This document shows, piece after piece, positions 48,993 through 59,815 of a stretch of DNA of 64,000 nucleotides (the first letter of the stretch is position 1; each line of letters starts with the position of its first letter). Position numbers and translations under genes: made by a program. Where the stretch lies: contig NW_022985447.1 of NCBI RefSeq assembly GCF_010093595.1, positions 225,218 to 289,217 on the forward strand. Reading direction: 5' to 3'. The notes beneath the pieces were generated by a model. That model had not been told where the DNA came from. It saw only the letters and a program-made list of their open reading frames with translations, and searched no databases. Source of the stretch: Mytilinidion resinicola (Eukaryota; Ascomycota; Dothideomycetes; Mytilinidiales; Mytilinidiaceae).

Positions 48993-49182
48993 TAGTCTCA
49001 GTCACGTGCAGAGGGTATCTCTTTCACACTAGAGATGTAAATGGTTTGAAGATGCCCTCATCCGGCTTCCTTATATTACAATTCGTAGCTTTCTATGTGT
49101 CTATAACATATTCTACAGTGAAGGGTTTTCGGCATGTACTGTACATACGTTGCAAAGCCGTCTAAAATCTCCCACATCCCAT
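48993..49182. other. Intergenic
   Basis: Short flank between the hairpin element and the transporter pseudogene, with GTCACGTGC near 49001. Confidence 0.4.
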
Positions 49183-51191
49183 TCAGTGCGCAAAGCGGAA
49201 TTCGAGCCTGGGAGTCTGCGTTAGAGTGGACCCATTGTCACTAGAAACATACATGAAACATACCTCTTGTTCCCCTTATCCTTCGTCGTCTGCAAATACT
49301 TCTCCTTCTCCTCCTGACTCATCCCCCCACGTCCTCTGGCGCTTCCTATAACACACAGACACCAGTCAGCACAGAAACCTCTCTACCCAAATCCCCTTCC
49401 CCGGGAACATCCACTTACTCATTCACCCACACATAAAACCACTTCACCCCCAAAAACTGCACAAAATTATAGTAGCAAATCGCAATCAGCACCTTATTCC
49501 CGCGCCGGTACAGTGGCTTATCGTCATCCCGGTAAATATTCTGGCTAATGATATTTCCCGCCTGCACCGTCATGTTCTAGATGGCGCTCGCGACAGTCCG
49601 CGTCCGCACGGTGCCGGCGTTGCGCGACGTGATGGCGACGAGGATGGCGTGCACATAGGGCTGCCCGACGAGCAGGATGGAGAGGGCGTACTTGGCCCAG
49701 TGGGAGGCGTCGGCGGGGACGAGCTCGAGGGCGACGACGAGCGGCAGCGCCCAGATCTGCGACACGAGGCAGACGAGGAAGCGCTGGTTCAGCTTTCGGA
49801 CACCCAGGTCCACAAGAGGAGTTGGATGATGAAGAGGGTGTAGGCCGGGATCTAGGGGTGGAGTTTTAGTTGGGGTTAAGGGAGGGGGTGCAGGCGTTTG
49901 CTCACGGTGAGCAGGTTGGTTTCGAAGGTGCTGAAGCTGATTGCTTTGAGTTGGAGCGTGAGGTAGGCGGTCATGGGGTTGGAGGGGATCAGCCAGGTGA
50001 GGCCGATGAGGTAGATGGGCCACATGTGGTAGTCTTGGAGGCAGTCCCAGAACATGCGGAAGCTGATGGCTTGGCGGTTGTGTATGTCGCCTTTGGAAGG
50101 GTCGTCTCGGAGGATGCGGTTGACCACTGATGGGCGATTAGTATGTTCGGAATATGTAGGCTATGAGGAGTCAGCTTACTGATCTTCTCTTCTCGTTCGT
50201 TGAACCATCCACCTTTTCCGCGAAACCTGCTCGCGGTCTGCGTTGGAGAAGGCGGGAGATAGAAGTACGAGATTATGCCGATGACGCCGGTAAGCATGCC
50301 TTCAAGGGCGAAAAGCCACCTCCAGCGTTCCATGCCATTATGGCCGCGGAGATGCAAGACACCGTATGCAAAGAATGCGGAAACAATTTGCGTGAACCAG
50401 TACGACACCCAGAACCAACTCAACCGCGCTGGTAACTCGAACCCTGTGTAGAAATAGCTCAGGTAGAGGATGTTGTCCGGCTATGCTTGCTTAGTAGACG
50501 CTCATATAGGGTCGCGACACGAGCACGTGATGGTGGAGCCTACGATGAAGCCACCCTCAATTAGGCCAAGCAATGCCCGGCAAGCGCAGAATGACGACCT
50601 TCCACTCAAGAATGCTTGCATGCTAACGACTAAACTCCAAGAAACCATTTGGATCGGGATCCAATTATCTGGGCCGATCTTCTTCGACACGAGCTGAGAC
50701 GGGACCTCTGCAAAGAGAAAGCAGAGATAGAAAATGGCCTGGCCATAGTTGTAGTCATTTGTGTTCATTTTCAGGTCTTTTAGCATGTTGTCGCTTAGAG
50801 CTTGCGATATGTTCCCTCGGTCAAGCTGGAGGGCGAAGAACATCAAGCACACCTAGGTGCATATTCGTCTGTCGATCTACATGTTATCAGTGTACGGACT
50901 CTGCAGAGTCTTGAATTGATACACGAGGGAATTGGACAAGGAAGAGCTTGATAGTCAGCGAGGACTTACCTTCATCACAACCTTCCTCTCCTCCGCCGGC
51001 TCCCACTCAAACTTCGGATCATAGCGATGGCGCCCTTCGTAACTATCGATTGGAACGTAGAAAGACTCCACTCCTGCCGTCGCAAAGGTCACTCTCTCTT
51101 TTGGATTTCCATTGGTGGGCCTGGCGTCGACGGCTTCGCTGACGCCATAGTCGGTCTTCAGATCCTTGTCTGATTCGAACGGCGTGCTCAT
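49183..51191 (-). pseudogene. Dal5/allantoate-permease-type MFS transporter, decayed
   Basis: The anion:cation-symporter type layout is clear. The N-terminus MSTPFESDKDLKTDYG is followed by [51 protein letters not shown] joined to PDNILYLSYFYTGFELPARL, and WFWVSYWFTQIVSAFFAYG. The C-terminal part includes NMTVQAGNIISQNIYRDDDK and a last exon LEFRFAH. Lesions: TAG at 50853-50855 in ICT*VCLMF, where Trp is expected; a one-base shift near 49793-49800 between WTWVSE and KLNQRFL; TAG at 49577-49579 in ASAI*NMTV; and a further shift near 49320 before MSQEEKEKYLQTTKDKGN. Both stops become TGG if a plus-strand T reverts to C (CTA from CCA). Not functional as it stands, unless the window has sequencing errors. 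Confidence 0.85.
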
Positions 51192-52121
51192 GGTTCAGTC
51201 AGCAAGCGAGTCGAGAGATGTCAGGAACGGTCTAAAGTTGGAATCGCGTGCTTGGCCAGCCCAGGGACTTGGAAAGGCTTATTTATACCGGCGTACAAGG
51301 CCGGGTTCTTCATCACTCGCATAGCATGCCTCTGCCGTGGGAATCTACCGCCATTGCAGTCGCGAGACATCCCACGCCGTGGAGGGTGTGCTTTGACAGA
51401 AACGACTGCGTGAATATCATGTCGTAGGGTAATCCTTGGTTCACCGTGGGCGATGTCGGCCGCGGCGAAATGCTGGATCAACTGTCAGAGCAGTCACTTC
51501 AGGCCTCCTATGAGCATTTCTGGAGAACTGTTTTTCGAATCACGCAAGCACGAGGCTTCGCGATCCATAGCTAGGCCATTTGGAGTAGGTTGTGCGACAT
51601 CCAGCTGCATCAACCACCGGAAGTGGTCTTGGCGGACCGAAAGGGCAGGGCGTTGAGGTTGGAGGTGCTATGGCGTGATTGGCCGGGGTTTAGTCGTGCC
51701 TCCACCTCCACGACGAGCGGCCTCGCGAGCATCTGGAAGCACGTCAGAACTCAGTTAAGCGGGGATCGCCGTCGCACGGGATTCGCCATGGCCTGGAAAA
51801 CTGGAGGTCGCAGCCACTTACACCACGCGACCCCGGTCGAGTCGTGATCTGTGCAGAAGTGATGCAATCCGTATAGATAATGATTGCACGTCTTTGTGGT
51901 GCCTCGTCGCATGTCCCCGTTGAAACTCGCCATTTGCCCTGACGCTTGCTAGCTTACCTCCATTGTCTGGATAATCAGTGAGGGGTTGCTGGTGCTAATT
52001 GCCGTGAATTCCGACCATGATGAAGCAGAACTCGTATATAAATTGGAGCCGTAATCCAGACTTGTTCCGGCTTCCTTACCCCTCTTGAACGAGTTATTTG
52101 AGTGAAACAGCCGCATTGACA
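51192..52121. promoter_or_regulatory. Divergent intergenic region, transporter pseudogene / sulfonate dioxygenase
   Basis: 930 bp between two outward-facing start codons; the frames inside are short and unsupported. Likely the old shared promoter of the pair. TATAAATTGG lies near 52037, about 85 bp before the dioxygenase start. Confidence 0.5.
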
Positions 52122-53415
52122 ATGGCTCCCGCTCTCATCGAAACCCCCCAATTGCCCGTTCGCTCCGCGAGCAAGGTGGTGGCGTCTGGAGGGCTTGCCG
52201 ACTACAAGGAAGCGTTCTCGTCGGGCCCGAAAGTGTTCAATAGTGAGGCTGAGACCAAGGGAACCGCGAAGCAGCCTCCTGCGAAATACCCAAACTACTT
52301 GCCGGTCTGGGACCTCGAGAAAAAGTGAGTGATGAGATCATAGCTCATGCACGTCGTGCTAAAGCCGTCCCAGATACGAGCCCCTGCAACCGTTCACGCA
52401 CAAGGAGCATGGCAAAGACGCCGATCCTACCTTCCCGAACCTGCTCCAAAATGCCAAGGTGTCAGAACTTACATCCAACATCGGCGCAGAAGTCGAAGGT
52501 GTTCAATTGAGCAAGCTGTCTGACAAAGGGAAAGATGAGCTGGCGTTGTTCGTGGCCCAAAAGAAGGTCGTTGGTACGGGCTCCATCATTCACCCATCAG
52601 GACGTTACTGAACCGTAGAAAAGCATTCCGAAACCAAGACTTCGCCGATCTGCCGATTCAAGATGCTCTAAATTACGGAGGTTACTTCGGACGCCACCAT
52701 ATCCATCCTACATCAGGTGCTCCCAAAGGCTTCCCTGAGGTTCACCTGGTCCACCGTGGGGCGGAAGACACAACTGCGCGCGACTTCTTCGAGACGAGGA
52801 CTAATTCGGTCGCCTGGCATTCGGACGTCACATACGAAGAGCAGCCACCGGGAACTACATTCTTGTACTTGCTAGACGGACCAGTGGCTGGAGGAGATAC
52901 CCTTTTCGTCAACCAGGCCGAGGCGTACAGACGTTTGTCGCCTGAGTTCCAAAGGCGTCTGCACGGCTTGAAGGCAGTACACTCCGGTCATGAGCAGGCC
53001 GATAATAGCCGAGGCCGAGGCGGTGCTGTACGACGCGAGCCTGTGGCCAACATTCACCCGATCGTACGAACCCACCCAGTGACGGGCGAGAAGGCCCTAT
53101 TTGTGAACGCGCAATTCACCCGCAAGATTATCGGATATAAGAAGGAAGAAAGCGACTACCTCTTGAACTTCCTCTTTGATCATATCGCAAAGGGACAGGA
53201 CTTCCAAGCACGAGTGAAATGGGCTCCTGGGACTGTCGTTGTCTGGGATGTAAGTGAATTGCAGCCCTGGTTCTTGAGTAACCTCTAACGCTTGGCAGAA
53301 CCGAGTGACGGCTCACTCCGCGCTTTTGGACTGGGACGATGGACAGCGGAGACATCTTGCTCGCATCACACCGCAGGCGGAACGTCCTGAAGAAACTCCG
53401 TTTGAAAGCAAGTAG
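52122..53415 (+). CDS. TauD-family alpha-ketoglutarate-dependent sulfonate dioxygenase (381 aa, 4 exons)
   Basis: Releases sulfite from taurine or other sulfonates, or acts on a related substrate, in the cytosol. Exons: 52122-52324, 52374-52573, 52624-53249, 53299-53415; 382 codons. The core includes SNIGAEVEGVQLSKLSDKGK, FRNQDFADLPIQDALNYGGY, the iron ligands His and Asp in AWHSDVTYEEQ (about residues 200 and 202), GGDTLFVNQAEAYRRLS, the distal His in TAHSALLDW (about 349) and the 2-oxoglutarate Arg in RRHLARITP (about 365). It resembles yeast JLP1 in length and motifs. The divergent neighbour is a decayed Dal5-type transporter, a family that includes the yeast sulfonate carrier SOA1. Sulfonate use is therefore the best guess; the substrate is not proven. 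Confidence 0.9.
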
Positions 53416-54012
53416 ATCTCATCCAGGGTCATATGTGGGTGCGCCGAAGTAAGTTGCATAGGAGCCGATGAATAGCATTAGTTTAATCCGAGTCCTATAA
53501 GTCAGTATACGTCTTTGGCACTGCATTTTCAAAGTCAGCAAGTCTTGTGAATACCGCCAGTATTGACGATCGAGAGATCTGCCCGCCTGTGGTAATCTTT
53601 CTCTCGGTTCCGGTGGGGAAGGCCGACAATGTTGCACAGAGGCGTTGAGACGCGATCCGCCTCCGGACTCACATCCTTGAGCCCGCTGAGAGTCAGGGGC
53701 TGCACGTCTTGAGTACATGGAAGCTTTACCTTTTCGATGGCCTCCAGAGCGGAGATAAGACCGTGCGTCGGGTGTCGTTGACGAACTGTGAACGGCTTTA
53801 TCGGCTCTCCTGCAGTGTACCTGCAGCGTACCTGCAGCCCGTCTGGAGACCGACATACCTGAAACTCATTTCCCGATCACGGAATTTGGATGCCAGCCTC
53901 GAGATCGTAGCATCTTATTTCAATCCAAGCCCGTCTCCCTGAAAGTGTGCTTAAAGCTTCTCGACTTCCAGACCGCAGATCGAAGTACTTGACCAACTCC
54001 TGGTATTCCAAG
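53416..54012. other. Intergenic
   Basis: 597 bp. A TACCTGCAG-type repeat occurs near 53818-53840. No gene recognised. Confidence 0.5.
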
Positions 54013-54567
54013 ATGCCTTCACTCCTTTTCAATGTGCTGCTTTTTGCTGTTACGGCCTCTGCTTTTCCACTCTCTCCAGATGCGCCATCGCCATTCATAA
54101 CCGACATCTCCAAGCGTTCCTGCGCATCCTTCTCTTACGCAACTCGCATTACTTGCGCCCATCACTCAACATCGTTGAAGACGGCGCGGGAGGCAATAGC
54201 AACTGCCTGCGAAGCTGTGTCGGGATGCACGCCCGGTAAATCGCCCTATCCATTCGGCGCAGGAGTCGCAGGTAACGCCACAGCGGGCGGGTCCGTGACG
54301 GCCATGGTCAATATTGGTGAACAGTGTATCGATGGAGTCACTGTATTGAGCCCGAAAAGATGCCGGAATGACTTCGAGAGTTTTGTGAGTGCGCAATGCG
54401 GGGATGGGAGACTGGGCGATGACAAATTTGCGTGTGAGCGATTCTTCAAGTGTGGTCCATTTAGCTCTGATGCTGACTCGGTGTTGAACAGTGGGAACAG
54501 TGTATTTCCTGTGCGACGGAAGCGTGTTATCAATCGGCCCAACTATGGGCACGCCGGACTGATATGA
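54013..54567 (+). CDS. Small secreted Cys-rich protein (184 aa)
   Basis: Single exon. MPSLLFNVLLFAVTASAFPL is a clear signal peptide. A short pro-segment ends at ISKR|SCASF, a Kex2-type Lys-Arg site. The mature part has nine Cys, including ITCAH, SGCTPG, EQCIDG, RCRNDF, QCGDG, ACERFFKCG. No family recognised. I chose this Met rather than one 22 residues upstream because the signal peptide then begins at the N-terminus. The C-terminal tail (PVRRKRVINRPNYG) is basic. Small size, secretion and Cys content are what effector-candidate screens look for, but that role is only a possibility. Confidence 0.65.
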   Translation: MPSLLFNVLLFAVTASAFPLSPDAPSPFITDISKRSCASFSYATRITCAHHSTSLKTAREAIATACEAVSGCTPGKSPYPFGAGVAGNATAGGSVTAMVNIGEQCIDGVTVLSPKRCRNDFESFVSAQCGDGRLGDDKFACERFFKCGPFSSDADSVLNSGNSVFPVRRKRVINRPNYGHAGLI

Positions 54568-55994
54568 GGAGGAACGCCGATTCATGAAGAACGATGCCGT
54601 ATGATCAAGCCCTATGGAACGCGATGGGACTTTCCGATAGGGTTTCATCTCGTGGCATGCTCTCTCCGGGATAGACTTCTGTTCGGTGTTGTATGTTTTC
54701 TCTCGAGTATTAGGTCTAGATCAGGGAACAACTGCTCGCTTACATCATATGATAATTTCTTGGTGTGGTGTTTCAATAGACGGAAATCAAGAGGTCTTTC
54801 CCAAGATAACGGCACATCTTGGGGATCCATGCTCCAGAAATGTATTACTTTGGTGCAGTCTGCAACGTTTAAATTGACTCTTTTCGTAACTAAACAGCTG
54901 TCGGTAAGCCTTTGATCAACACTCGATAGTATCGGATGGTCAAGCTGGTAGATGTCTGCGGGTGTGCTCGATTCACCGGAGGTCACGTGTGGTGAGGCTG
55001 GATGGATGCGGCTCAGCAGCACTCGTCTGCCTTGCCGGACCAAAGAGGACGGTGTTCAAGATATACACCAGTCTTAGAGAAGATGAGAATACTCAGCAGG
55101 TGAGATTATGCGGCTCGGGGTCAGCTCGCGGCTTTGATGCATCGATGAGGCGGGTAGCGGCGGTGGCTGTGTGGAGAAAACCGCAGGGCTTCCACCGCTA
55201 CATCGGAGGCGGCCGGTGGGTACTCGACACCGTGAAAACGTACACGTGCAAGCTCTCGTCTGAACGGTTTTCGGGTATAGTATCAACAATCGATGCTTCG
55301 AGCTGGCAGATTGCTCTCGTCCATGGATCTTATCGCATAGGTAACGCATCGCATGCCGCATCAGGTGGCGGAAGCAGCACTGTCGTTGAAAGAGAGCGCA
55401 ACAGCGTCGATCAACGTTCGGACAGGCTGCATTGCGTGGTACTGGAGAAGTGGCACGGAAGCGTGCAGAGTCGTGAGAGGCGTAACGTTCGACAGACACG
55501 TACCCAGAAACGTTTGGATGTGTGAGAGGAGACGGATCAACGACGCGGGAGAACATTGGAAACCAGGACTTAACAATCGTGACCGAGGGCTCACGCATAC
55601 TTGTATGCCTAGGAGCAGCAGCAACGTTGCAAAAATTAGAAGCACACCTAGTGTAATGGCGAACAGCAGTTCTCGAGCACCCTGGGAGCAGGCCGTCGTA
55701 AGGTTGTGTTTTGGTGACTGGGCGGAAGAGCGGTGGGCCAGGAACGGGCTGAGGCGGCATCGAGGCCCCGCGCAGGGCGCCTTTCGTCACCACTTAATTC
55801 CTCCGACTACCGCACAGTCACTACAGAGTATGTAATAGCAGCAGTTCTACCCACAGGTCCTACCCTTCATTCTCACCCCTCACCTCCCATCTCCCATCGC
55901 TACTACTCGTTTTGTTGTCTCTTAATTCTACCCTGCGTCCTCTCCTCAGGTATCAGCTCACGTCCTGTCCTCGTGAGACCGCTCCGCTCCGTGC
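54568..55994. other. 1.4-kb intergenic stretch
   Basis: Frames on both strands (54601-54915 +, 55074-55793 -, 55353-55835 +) overlap and lack motifs. Pyrimidine-rich DNA at 55850-55990 looks like the leader of the next gene. Confidence 0.5.
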
Positions 55995-58850
55995 ATGGCA
56001 TACTCACACGAAAACCGCTACCACTCCGGACGCCATGAGTCCTACTACCAACAGCCGCGCCAGCACGACATCTACTCGTCCTCTCCCACATCACATTACG
56101 ACATGCCCGCCGCTCACTCGTATTCCTACGACCCTCGCTACTCCTACTCGACACTCCCCCCGCGCTCCCCAGCATATCCTCCGCGCCCAGATCCTCGGAA
56201 AAAGCCGCGATGGCCTCCCTCGCCGAGTGTAGAGAACGAGATAGACTCCCTCGCGAAAGAGCTCCGTGGGGTTGGCCTGGAGGATGAATCAAGCGGTGAG
56301 GCCCGCTCGCGGGGCACTGTCGATCAAGAGCCGATCATGCTAGAAGTGGAGCAGCCCAAAAGCGATCTGAACGACGAGAGGCGTTTCGTATTGGTCCCTG
56401 GACACGGCACGGATAAACCTGGGCCCAGGGATAATCGACGCAGGAGCTTTGCGGAACGCGGGAATATGCCCCATCTGAAAACCGATATTCACCAACCCTC
56501 GATTCCTCTAAGAAGGGAGCCGAGCCCATACACCATCTCCAAACCTACCAAGGAGAATCCCTCCCGCACATCTGCCGAGTACTTTCTTTCTCCAGAGACC
56601 CTCACCCCTCAAGCGTCAAGCATCCCAAGGTCTGTGCCGAAGGGTGAAGCGCGGGAATATTACAAGGATCAGAACTCGAAGCCAGAGAAGTCAGCTCAAC
56701 CACAGCACAGGCGGTACGACTCTGCACAGTCACCAAGAACAAGCCACCTCGATATCTTTGACGACTCGGATCTTGACAACGATGACTCAGCCCACCTTCG
56801 CGCAGAGCGACGCCCCGCTCGGTACTCTTTTGTCAAGGAGGATCTGCAGAAGGAGGATCTAAGTACATCTCTAAATGGCCCAGGCAAGGACCCACGAACT
56901 TCCCCGCGCTCTTCAAATCCTCGGCTACCAAACGAACACTCCAGTAGCGGCAGCTCGGGCTCTTCCAAGACGTCAACGGCGCCACCGTCACCAAGATCGT
57001 CTAATTCTAATCTGCACAATGTATCGGCGCCTCGTCAGATCCCCCAAAGTAAGAACCCCCCTGTTGAGACTCCTTATGCTAGGAGTCCAAGAAGGTTCCA
57101 AGACCCTCAAAGTCGGCCTGGGTCTCCTTTAGTCAAGGAGAAGCCTTGGCCTCAATCTCCTCCCAGGTCTCCTACACTAGCGCAAAGCAACTTCCGTGAT
57201 TCCCCTCCTCGTACGAAACCCGTGTCTAGACCGAGCTCAAGGCCAGCATCAAGAGCAGGCTCGCCAATATCATTCCTTCATACTACATCCATGCCCCCTC
57301 CGTCACCTAAGCCGCTTGACGCGAATGATGTAGACTGGCACTCCACTTTTCCCCCAGTCACGAGAAACGAAAGAAGGGACGAGCCTAGGCCTAGCTCTCG
57401 TCACACCAAGCAACCGTCCATGATTGTCCCTCCGCGGATTGATGTCCAATCTCCATCACCTGCACGGCCGCCCAAGCCGGCAAGTACCTTACCATATCCT
57501 GTCGACGATTTGCCGGGCGAGACCTTCATGCCTTCGGTAGAACAGTACCAGTTTCAACCGAACTCCGCCCAATATATGACACCAATTCCAACCGCGACTG
57601 CAGCATTTCCCAGGTCGCCAGTGACGTCGTCCCCTACTGTCAGTCGATCACGTGATGAGAAAGTATCGTCTCGACCCCTTGTCACATCCCGTCACAGTGC
57701 TGCAGAGGAAGTCCCACGGCTGGCTAGGGTGCGGGCAAATTCCAATCGCTCATCCTCAGCTTATGACGGCCGTCGAGTCGATAAGGCTCCTGCGCCCTTA
57801 TCCCTGGATAAGCCATTGCCGTCGTGCCCACGGTTGGCTTTTTCAAGCAACTTTAACGATTGGTACACCCTTGAAAACTGTCCAAACTTTGACGTCTGCC
57901 CAACTTGCTATGAGGGCGTCTTTGAAGACACCCAATTCGCCCCCTACTTCAAGCAAACCCGCGTACATGAAAAACGAATCTTGAGGAACTGCGACTTCAG
58001 CTCGCCATGGGTCCGACTAGCTTGGCTACTTATGGTAAAGCAGAAACACAAGAGCCTAGACCTCCTATACCGCCTCGCTACCATCCGCGAAATTGAGCAA
58101 CCATGCCCTGGCAATCTCGAGATCTCTGGGACTTGGTACGGCATCAAAGACTCGTACGGTGATCACGTCACCAAATTCGCCATCTGCCCCTGTGACCTAA
58201 AGCAAATCGAAGCGCTTCTCCCCTCCCTCCGCGGCGCCTTTACCCGCATCTACCCCTCCGACTCCCGCAAAACCTACATGTGCGCCCTCCGCACCGCATC
58301 CCGCCGCTTCCCCGCCTATCTCGACCTTCTTGTCGAACTAGACGAAGAAGCCACCCGCCGCGCCCGCTCCCCCGACCTCCGACCCTTCATTCAACTCGCT
58401 AAGGAAAACGCGTACAAGCAAGAATGCACGCGCGACCAGCTCATTCTAGACCAGACGTGGCACTTCATCCCTCGCCTCCCCGAATTCGCCGTCTGCGAGG
58501 AATGCTTCGACGAGCTCGTCTGGCCGGAAGCCATGAAAAAGAACCCCTCGAAGATTGCGGCGGAGTTTAACAAGTCGTTGCAGTTTGTGAAGGGCGAGCC
58601 CACACTTGGGACGAGTTGCCAGCTGTACTCGCCGCGCATGCGCCGTGTTTGGAAGCGTGCGGTTGAGGATGAGGATTTTGGGTATCTCGCGAAGAAGGCG
58701 CTGGAGAGGAATAAGATGGAGATTGATTTGCAGAGCCAGAGTAAGGCGATTGCTAGGCTGTTGGGAGATAAGTGGCGGAGTGGGGTGGAGCGGGAGCAGT
58801 TGCGGTTGCAGGCGGCGCAGTTGGCGGAGGCGTGGAGGGAGTGGGAGTAG
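55995..58850 (+). CDS. Large fungal protein, disordered N-terminus and conserved Cys-containing C-terminus (951 aa)
   Basis: Single uninterrupted exon, starting MAYSHENRYHSGRHESYY. Residues 1 to about 600 are Ser/Pro/Arg-rich (SPPRSPTLAQSNFRDSPPR, SRPSSRPASRAGSPIS) and probably disordered. The C-terminal ~340 residues are dense and globular-looking: NDWYTLENCPNFDVCPTCYE, FAPYFKQTRVHEKRILRNCD, WVRLAWLLMVKQKHKSLDLL, EFAVCEECFDELVWPEAMKK, ending in a helical stretch EREQLRLQAAQLAEAWREWE. Paired CxxC motifs (CPTC, CEEC, with other Cys) suggest zinc binding. I recall similar unnamed proteins in filamentous ascomycetes, sometimes labelled Ser/Arg-related nuclear matrix-like because of the low-complexity half. 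Function unknown. Confidence 0.75.
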   Translation: MAYSHENRYHSGRHESYYQQPRQHDIYSSSPTSHYDMPAAHSYSYDPRYSYSTLPPRSPAYPPRPDPRKKPRWPPSPSVENEIDSLAKELRGVGLEDESSGEARSRGTVDQEPIMLEVEQPKSDLNDERRFVLVPGHGTDKPGPRDNRRRSFAERGNMPHLKTDIHQPSIPLRREPSPYTISKPTKENPSRTSAEYFLSPETLTPQASSIPRSVPKGEAREYYKDQNSKPEKSAQPQHRRYDSAQSPRTSHLDIFDDSDLDNDDSAHLRAERRPARYSFVKEDLQKEDLSTSLNGPGKDPRTSPRSSNPRLPNEHSSSGSSGSSKTSTAPPSPRSSNSNLHNVSAPRQIPQSKNPPVETPYARSPRRFQDPQSRPGSPLVKEKPWPQSPPRSPTLAQSNFRDSPPRTKPVSRPSSRPASRAGSPISFLHTTSMPPPSPKPLDANDVDWHSTFPPVTRNERRDEPRPSSRHTKQPSMIVPPRIDVQSPSPARPPKPASTLPYPVDDLPGETFMPSVEQYQFQPNSAQYMTPIPTATAAFPRSPVTSSPTVSRSRDEKVSSRPLVTSRHSAAEEVPRLARVRANSNRSSSAYDGRRVDKAPAPLSLDKPLPSCPRLAFSSNFNDWYTLENCPNFDVCPTCYEGVFEDTQFAPYFKQTRVHEKRILRNCDFSSPWVRLAWLLMVKQKHKSLDLLYRLATIREIEQPCPGNLEISGTWYGIKDSYGDHVTKFAICPCDLKQIEALLPSLRGAFTRIYPSDSRKTYMCALRTASRRFPAYLDLLVELDEEATRRARSPDLRPFIQLAKENAYKQECTRDQLILDQTWHFIPRLPEFAVCEECFDELVWPEAMKKNPSKIAAEFNKSLQFVKGEPTLGTSCQLYSPRMRRVWKRAVEDEDFGYLAKKALERNKMEIDLQSQSKAIARLLGDKWRSGVEREQLRLQAAQLAEAWREWE

Positions 58851-59815
58851 CAGAAGGTGGTCTTGGGCGGTGATTTGAATGAAAAAGCGTTGATGGGGTT
58901 TATGATTGGATGATTGATGGATGCAGTAATGACTGATTTGGATCCTTACCGGATTCTCTTTATGGAGTAGGTTTCAAGGTCGTATTATTAGAGACGCTCA
59001 TTATGAGAGGAACTAAAAGTTTTTATCTCTGAATGTTCACTGGGCAAAGGGTAAATATGCATGACCCTTCCTACTAGCAGAAATTCAAAAAGCGACAGTG
59101 AATCTTGATCGCAAGTACCGCGTTACTTGCTACTACAAGCAGACCCGGAAATGATCTGTACGTACGTAGGCACGAACGCGTGCTATTGGTGTAAGCCTCA
59201 TATTGTGACCTCTTCCTGTCTAGCCGCTTACTCAGCAGCTTCTTGTGTGTTAGTTAACTATATCTTTCCTCCTTCCGCTCAATAGCTAGCTTCCGGACCA
59301 TCATCAATACAGCTTGTGGCTGCACACCTTGTCTTGATCCACTTCCCTCTGACTTTCGCTCAATATGGAACCAGCCGTAAAATAGACACATAGATATACC
59401 ACTTCCTAGGAAGCGTACAAGATGTGAAGCTAGCAGTACCAGGTAGTGCTTGCTGCTGCCCGTTGCTGATTGGTGAATTGGTCAATTAAGCCTTTCATGC
59501 CTCGGTGCACAAAGCTACCACCTACTGCAACCCTCTCCACAGCACAAGGCATAGCGTAGCATAGTTCCCGTAGTGTGAGGGTAGTAGTCCAATATAATAT
59601 TGATTAATGCGCCTCACAAATGCTACGGTCGTCGCAAACAGTTCCCAAAAAGTCCTTCAAAGCGGGCCGAGCATCGGACACCTTTCCATGTGAAGCTGTG
59701 GGCCGCGGGATCGCCAAACCTGACGTACAGGAATTACAACAACCAGCTAATACCACCCAACCCATCTCCGCCCTCTAATGCTTCTCCTCCACCCTCCCTC
59801 CCCGCTGCAGTAACC
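58851..59815. other. Intergenic, DPL1 promoter side
   Basis: 965 bp, AT-rich in the first half. No gene, tRNA or element recognised. Confidence 0.5.

Noticed and set aside
49870..50130. 86-codon plus-strand frame
   Set aside because: It is antisense to recognisable transporter sequence in the pseudogene.
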